Shown here piece by piece: positions 14,958-18,524 of a DNA stretch of 18,524 nt. The first letter of the stretch is position 1. The number at the start of each line of letters is the position of its first letter. This stretch comes from an uncultured Lachnospiraceae bacterium (GTDB lineage Bacteria > Bacillota > Clostridia > Lachnospirales > Lachnospiraceae), in contig CAJTXH010000046.1 in assembly GCA_910580005.1 (NCBI GenBank), positions 1 through 18,524 of the forward strand, in the 5' to 3' direction. Under the pieces are notes generated by a model, which saw only the letters and a list, made by a program, of their open reading frames with translations, was not told the DNA's origin and searched no databases. The translations under genes and the position numbers were made by a program.

Positions 14958-16643
14958 TTGCTTTTAAATTTACATGTTAAAAACCTTGCCATAATTGATG
15001 AAATTGAAGTTGATTTTGCAGAAGGGCTAGATGTCCTTACTGGTGAAACAGGTGCTGGAAAGTCAATTATAATTGGTTCTATCAACATGGCAATAGGAGG
15101 CAAAGTTCCAAAAGACATTATCAGGAAAGGCGCAGATTTTGCGCTGGCGGAGCTGTTATTTTCTGTAGATACAGATGAGCAGAAAAGGTATCTTGAAGAA
15201 CATGGCATAACGGCAGAAGATAATGAAGTCCTTATTTCCCGCAAATTTACAAAGGGAAGGGGGATTAACAGGATTAATGGCGAGAGTGTCCCTGTATCAG
15301 TGCTAAAACAGGCAGCGGCTGTGCTTATTGATGTCCATGGGCAGAATGAACAGCAGTCGCTGTTATATAAGCGGGAGCATATGGAAATAGTAGACAGGTA
15401 TGCCAGGGAAAAAATGGCTGGCATTGATACAGAATATGCAGAGGCTTATAGCAGTTATAAGAAACTTATAGAACAAAGGGACTCTGAAAATATTCCAGAA
15501 GAGGAAAGGCTCAGGGAGATTTCTTTTATGGAATATGAACTTGAAGAAATAGAAAACGCTGCCCTTGTACATGGGGAGGAGGAAAGCCTGGAAGACACAT
15601 ACAGGCGGTTATCCAATGCCAGCTCTGTTATAAACGGTCTAGGTGAAATTTATTCGCTTACAGGTTCTAATGCTAATGACACAGTATCTGAAAAGCTTGC
15701 ATATTCGCTCAGGATAATTGGAAAGCTATGTGAATATGATGATAATATAAACCAGTTTGCAGACCAGCTTTCAGAGATTGACAGCCTTGTTTCTGATTTT
15801 AACAGGGATATAACAAGCTATATGGAAGACATGGAAACAGACAGCGGTGAACTTGAAAAAACAGAGCAGCGGCTTGATTTAGTAAGGAAAATTAAAGCAA
15901 GATTTGGCGCTACAACAGCAATTGTTAATGAATATGCAGATAAACTGCGTGGGAAATTAGAACGTTACCGCGAATATGAGTTATATAAAGCAGGGCTTGA
16001 GGAAAAGATAAAAAAAGAGGAAGAAAAACTTAAAAAGCTTTCTGCTGCAATGTCTGATATACGTAGAAAGTGTGCAAAAGTGCTTGAAAAAGAAATAACC
16101 CAGGCGCTTGCAGACCTTAATTTCCTGCAGGTACAGTTTTCTATAGATATACGCAGGCTTGATGGATTTACTGCAAATGGCACTGATGAAATAGAATTTA
16201 TGCTCTCTGCCAATCCAGGCGAAGATTTAAAGCCTATTGGCATGGCAGCATCAGGCGGTGAGCTTTCAAGGATAATGCTTGCAGTTAAAGCTGTACTTGC
16301 AGAGCATGACGAAACAAGCACTCTTATATTTGATGAAATAGATACAGGCATAAGTGGCAGGACGGCACAGAAAGTTGCTGAAAAAATGGCACTTATAGCC
16401 AAACAGCACCAAGTAATATGCATATCACATCTTGCCCAGATAGCAGCTATGGCTGATGCGCATTACCTTATAGAAAAAACAAGCGGCGGGGCACATACAA
16501 GCACCCAGATACGCATGTTAAGCGGCAGTGAGGAAGTGCAGGAGCTTGCAAGGATACTTGGCGGCGCACAGATAACAGAAGCCGTAATTAACAGTGCAGA
16601 GGAAATGAAAGAACTTGCATTAAATCTTAAAAAAAGTTTATAA
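14958..16643 (+). CDS. recN: DNA repair protein RecN
   Basis: SMC-like ATPase acting early in double-strand-break repair. The 561-residue length is typical. The ATP-binding head is split as in the family: Walker A GETGAGKS (29-36) near the N-terminus, and ABC signature SGGELSR (432-438) with Walker B TLIFDEID (455-462, catalytic E460) and switch H491 (ISHLAQIA) near the C-terminus. Two coiled-coil arms (about 155-240 and 285-380) lie between. VHGQNEQQSLL (126-136) is the conserved RecN stretch. The start is TTG at 14958, with AGGGGAG (14945-14951) six bases ahead; it yields MLLNLHVKNLAIIDEI, the classic RecN beginning, and no ATG gives it. In many Firmicutes argR precedes recN; here the Ig-repeat gene does. 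spoIVB follows after a hairpin. Confidence 0.97.
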   Translation: MLLNLHVKNLAIIDEIEVDFAEGLDVLTGETGAGKSIIIGSINMAIGGKVPKDIIRKGADFALAELLFSVDTDEQKRYLEEHGITAEDNEVLISRKFTKGRGINRINGESVPVSVLKQAAAVLIDVHGQNEQQSLLYKREHMEIVDRYAREKMAGIDTEYAEAYSSYKKLIEQRDSENIPEEERLREISFMEYELEEIENAALVHGEEESLEDTYRRLSNASSVINGLGEIYSLTGSNANDTVSEKLAYSLRIIGKLCEYDDNINQFADQLSEIDSLVSDFNRDITSYMEDMETDSGELEKTEQRLDLVRKIKARFGATTAIVNEYADKLRGKLERYREYELYKAGLEEKIKKEEEKLKKLSAAMSDIRRKCAKVLEKEITQALADLNFLQVQFSIDIRRLDGFTANGTDEIEFMLSANPGEDLKPIGMAASGGELSRIMLAVKAVLAEHDETSTLIFDEIDTGISGRTAQKVAEKMALIAKQHQVICISHLAQIAAMADAHYLIEKTSGGAHTSTQIRMLSGSEEVQELARILGGAQITEAVINSAEEMKELALNLKKSL

Positions 16644-16674
16644 ACAGGACATACTTCTGTCAGAACAGGAATAT

Positions 16675-16720
16675 AAAAGGTACAACTGGTACATTATAAT
16701 TATGTATGGTTGTACCTTTT
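16675..16720 (+). terminator. Hairpin terminator after recN
   Basis: AAAAGGTACAAC (16675-16686) pairs exactly with GTTGTACCTTTT (16709-16720). Inner pairs extend the stem with one bulged G (16689) to ACAT/ATGT around the loop at 16695-16701. The A/T ends make it usable from either strand. It separates recN from spoIVB, implying that spoIVB has its own start signal, although I could not find a convincing sigma-F or sigma-G promoter in the remaining 35 bp or upstream. Confidence 0.65.
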
Positions 16721-16755
16721 ATTAATAAATATATTTCTGACAGGAGTATCTGGAT

Positions 16756-18093
16756 ATGGACAAAAATATGGTTAGCAAGAATTTTAAAAAGAGATACAGG
16801 GCATTTCTGGTTTTGGCATTATGTGTAAATGTTTTGGCAGCGGTTGCGTACTATATATGGTATATAGACAGAAAAGTTCCTGATAATATTATGCTTGTGG
16901 AAAACAGGGAGGAAAGCCTTGAGTTTAATGTGCCGCTTGAAGGGGAGATAGACGGCGCTGTTGACGCAATAAGCGTAAAAAACACAAATAATGATGGTGA
17001 TGGCAATATACATTTTAACCTGGGCCGGACAGTCAGGATGCAGGCAAAAAATACTGGAAGCTACAGGGCAAAGTTAAAGCTGTTTGGGTTGTTCCATTAT
17101 AAAAATATACAGATAGATGTTATTAAGGAGCAGAAAGTCATGCCATCTGGCAGGGCTGTAGGTCTTTACATTAATTCAGATGGTGTAATGGTGCTTGGGA
17201 CATCTGAAATTACAGGAAAAGACGGCTTTAGTTATGAACCAGCCACCAATATATTAAAGGCAGGGGATTATATTTACAAAGTAAATAACCAGGAAGTCCA
17301 AAACATAGAAGATGTTATAAAAGCAGTACAGGATAATGGAAAGGGAAAGGTTACCATTTATTTAAGAAGAAATAATAACAATATAAAAGTTAAGGTTGAT
17401 ACAGTGCTTGCAGGGGATGGTGAGTATAAGATAGGTGCATGGCTGCGTGAAGATACAGAAGGGATTGGGACTTTAACATATATTACAGAAGATAATAATT
17501 ATGTTGCACTTGGACATGGAATAACAGATATAGACACAGGAATACTTATTGATATAAAAGATGGCGGTGTGTACCCTGCAAAAGTCAGCCAGGTAATAAA
17601 AGGTGAGGCAGGTTCGCCTGGTGAAGTCCTTGGCTCAGTAAAACTTGGCGCATCAAACCGCCTGGGTACAATACGGAATAATACAAATTATGGTATATCA
17701 GGTGAGTTATCTGGCAATAATATTAATAAATCTGCACAAGGAGGCAGTCTTTCTGCTGGCGGCTATGGTTATGACAGTGATAAGGCAATTCCTGCCGCCA
17801 TGAAACAGGAAGTAGTAACAGGAAAAGCAACAATAAGATGCCAGCTTGGGGACAATGTTGAAGATTATAAGGTGGAAATTGAAAAAATAAATGTTAATTC
17901 CAAAGAAAATAAAGGAATGGTAATAAAAGTTACAGATAAAAAACTGCTTAACAAGGCAGGAGGAATTGTGCAGGGAATGAGCGGTTCGCCAATTATGCAG
18001 AATAATAAAATAATTGGCGCTGTTACGCATGTATTTGTCAATGATTCGACAAGGGGATATGGAATATTTATAGAAGATATGCTTTCTGAATAA
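16756..18093 (+). CDS. spoIVB: SpoIVB sporulation signalling peptidase (S55)
   Basis: Serine peptidase secreted from the forespore into the intermembrane space. It cuts SpoIVFA to release SpoIVFB, which processes pro-sigma-K in the mother cell. The 445-residue protein has an N-terminal membrane segment (about 15-37), a PDZ domain (about 128-215, including LKAGDYIYKVNNQEV, 167-181) and the S55 peptidase domain (about 225-445). The catalytic triad is visible: H254 (ALGHGITDID), D394 (VTDKKLL) and S409 (QGMSGSP). The D-to-S spacing of 15 is the same as D363-S378 in B. subtilis. The ending THVFVNDSTRGYGIFIEDML is diagnostic. A G/S/N-rich stretch (about 316-341) looks like an insertion relative to the Bacillus protein. 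AGGAG (16742-16746) precedes ATG by nine bases. Its place between recN and spo0A is the conserved Firmicutes order. Confidence 0.96.
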   Translation: MDKNMVSKNFKKRYRAFLVLALCVNVLAAVAYYIWYIDRKVPDNIMLVENREESLEFNVPLEGEIDGAVDAISVKNTNNDGDGNIHFNLGRTVRMQAKNTGSYRAKLKLFGLFHYKNIQIDVIKEQKVMPSGRAVGLYINSDGVMVLGTSEITGKDGFSYEPATNILKAGDYIYKVNNQEVQNIEDVIKAVQDNGKGKVTIYLRRNNNNIKVKVDTVLAGDGEYKIGAWLREDTEGIGTLTYITEDNNYVALGHGITDIDTGILIDIKDGGVYPAKVSQVIKGEAGSPGEVLGSVKLGASNRLGTIRNNTNYGISGELSGNNINKSAQGGSLSAGGYGYDSDKAIPAAMKQEVVTGKATIRCQLGDNVEDYKVEIEKINVNSKENKGMVIKVTDKKLLNKAGGIVQGMSGSPIMQNNKIIGAVTHVFVNDSTRGYGIFIEDMLSE

Positions 18094-18229
18094 AAACCAT
18101 TAGTACATTTGCCTATATTATGCCTTCTTGCAGATGCTGAAATTGCCGTCGTATACTGTATGCAGATATTGTAATAATTTGTCATATATACAGGTAGGGT
18201 GTTATTTGCTGGAAATGCTTTATAAGTTC

Positions 18230-18284
18230 CGTCGAAAAGTAACATTTTTTTAGTATTGCAACAATATATTTATATATATATTAT
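18230..18284 (+). promoter_or_regulatory. Candidate spo0A promoter with a Spo0A-box-like site
   Basis: TTGCAA (18256-18261) and TATTAT (18279-18284; five of six) are 17 bp apart and lie about 60 bp before the spo0A start. CGTCGAA (18230-18236) differs at one base from the Spo0A box TGNCGAA and sits some 20 bp upstream of the -35, a plausible activator position for autoregulation. The 18094-18342 gap shows no clear terminator after spoIVB, so read-through into spo0A is possible. Confidence 0.4.
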
Positions 18285-18342
18285 TCTATTATAACCCCAT
18301 ATAAAGAGAAAGGATATGCCGGGAGGCAGGAAGGGAAATGTG

Positions 18343-18524
18343 ATGCAAAATGTCAGAGTGTTATTAGTTGATGACAACAAAAGAATTGTTAATTTACTAA
18401 AAGAAGCCCTTACTAAAGAACCAGATATGGAGGTTGCCGGTACTGCTGCAGATGGAGAAGAGGCACTTAAATTAATAGAGCTTTATAAACCTGATGTAGT
18501 TTTACAAAGCTCTATTAATTTAAG
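18343..18524 (+). CDS. spo0A: Sporulation response regulator Spo0A, 5' fragment only
   Basis: Start of the master regulator that, once phosphorylated, binds 0A boxes and commits the cell to sporulation. Only the first part of the receiver domain is present: VRVLLVDDNKR (4-14), with the acidic pair D10-D11 that holds magnesium, then EVAGTAADGEEAL (30-42) and KPDVVL (49-54). The next residue should be the phosphate-accepting Asp in an LDI-x-MP motif. Instead the sequence changes to QSSINL, because the last 20 bases are a reversed copy of bases just upstream (see the inverted repeat). Reliable coding therefore ends near 18504. GGAAGGG (18329-18335) selects ATG 18343; an in-frame ATG at 18316 has its AGGA too close. 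Identity rests on these motifs plus the position after spoIVB. The fragment lacks the C-terminal DNA-binding domain. Confidence 0.85.
   Translation, partial: MQNVRVLLVDDNKRIVNLLKEALTKEPDMEVAGTAADGEEALKLIELYKPDVVLQSSINL
18466..18524. repeat. Terminal 19-bp perfect inverted repeat, probable fold-back artefact
   Basis: Bases 18506-18524 are the exact reverse complement of 18466-18484, with 21 bases between. The second copy runs to the very last base of the window and replaces the conserved phospho-acceptor codons of spo0A. A genuine stem inside this codon stretch is very unlikely; a chimeric read end or assembly fold-back explains it best. Confidence 0.8.

Noticed and set aside
14918..15424. 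Minus-strand open frame of 168 codons over the start of recN
   Set aside because: It overlaps the Walker A region of recN and shows no recognisable protein motif; it is a shadow of recN.
16644..16756. Sigma-F or sigma-G promoter for spoIVB
   Set aside because: CATACTT (16650-16656) resembles a sigma-G -10, but no suitable -35 lies 17-18 bases upstream, so it was not annotated.
18316..18342. Alternative spo0A start at ATG 18316
   Set aside because: In frame, but its AGGA is only two bases from the ATG and the extra nine residues are unlike Spo0A N-termini; GGAAGGG fits ATG 18343.
1..18524. tRNA, rRNA and CRISPR arrays
   Set aside because: I saw no cloverleaf sequences, rRNA segments or regularly spaced direct repeats; the only long repeats are protein-level Ig repeats.

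Overview
The window looks like one fragment of a low-GC, spore-forming, flagellated Clostridia genome, most likely Lachnospiraceae. The evidence is the conserved recN-spoIVB-spo0A order, a T-box leader before proS, a Lachnospiraceae-type short flagellin, AT-rich intergenic DNA and candidate sporulation promoters. Family placement is inference; there is no rRNA or other taxonomic marker. Both ends look like contig edges: the left end starts in a perfect palindrome, and the right end folds back on itself inside spo0A.

Layout. Positions 1-444 hold a palindromic element, a promoter and a proline T-box leader that controls proS (445-2181). A probable motility promoter follows, then a monocistronic divergent flagellin (2310-3176) closed by a hairpin. 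Next are a Sel1-repeat protein (3255-4592) and, 16 nt later, a large GH127/GH146-type beta-L-arabinofuranosidase without a signal peptide (4609-7113). A bidirectional terminator separates these from two minus-strand genes: a cytosolic SPOR-domain N-acetylmuramoyl-L-alanine amidase (7198-7974) and a tyrosine recombinase (8041-9174). The plus strand resumes with a YebC/TACO1 translation factor (9396-10139), a 1555-residue secreted protein built largely of bacterial Ig-like (Big_2) repeats (10276-14943), recN (14958-16643), spoIVB (16756-18093) and the first ~54 codons of spo0A (from 18343).

How the parts relate. The right end is a sporulation and DNA-repair block: RecN handles double-strand breaks, SpoIVB is the forespore-to-mother-cell signalling protease that triggers pro-sigma-K processing, and Spo0A is the master sporulation regulator. 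The minus-strand amidase fits the same theme. It has the architecture of B. subtilis CwlC (Amidase_3 plus SPOR, no signal peptide) and is preceded by a textbook sigma-K promoter (CACA-N16-CATATAATA), so it is probably a mother-cell lysis enzyme made at the end of sporulation. The rest is more accessory: motility (flagellin), a protein-interaction scaffold (Sel1), plant glycan use (arabinofuranosidase), a surface/secreted Ig-repeat protein placed directly before recN, and a lone integrase with no other phage or conjugative genes. I found no tRNA, rRNA or CRISPR array, and no convincing wholly new multi-gene system. The best leads are the sigma-K-type amidase promoter, the Ig-repeat protein, the cytosolic arabinofuranosidase with its unusual neighbours, and the inverted contig edge.
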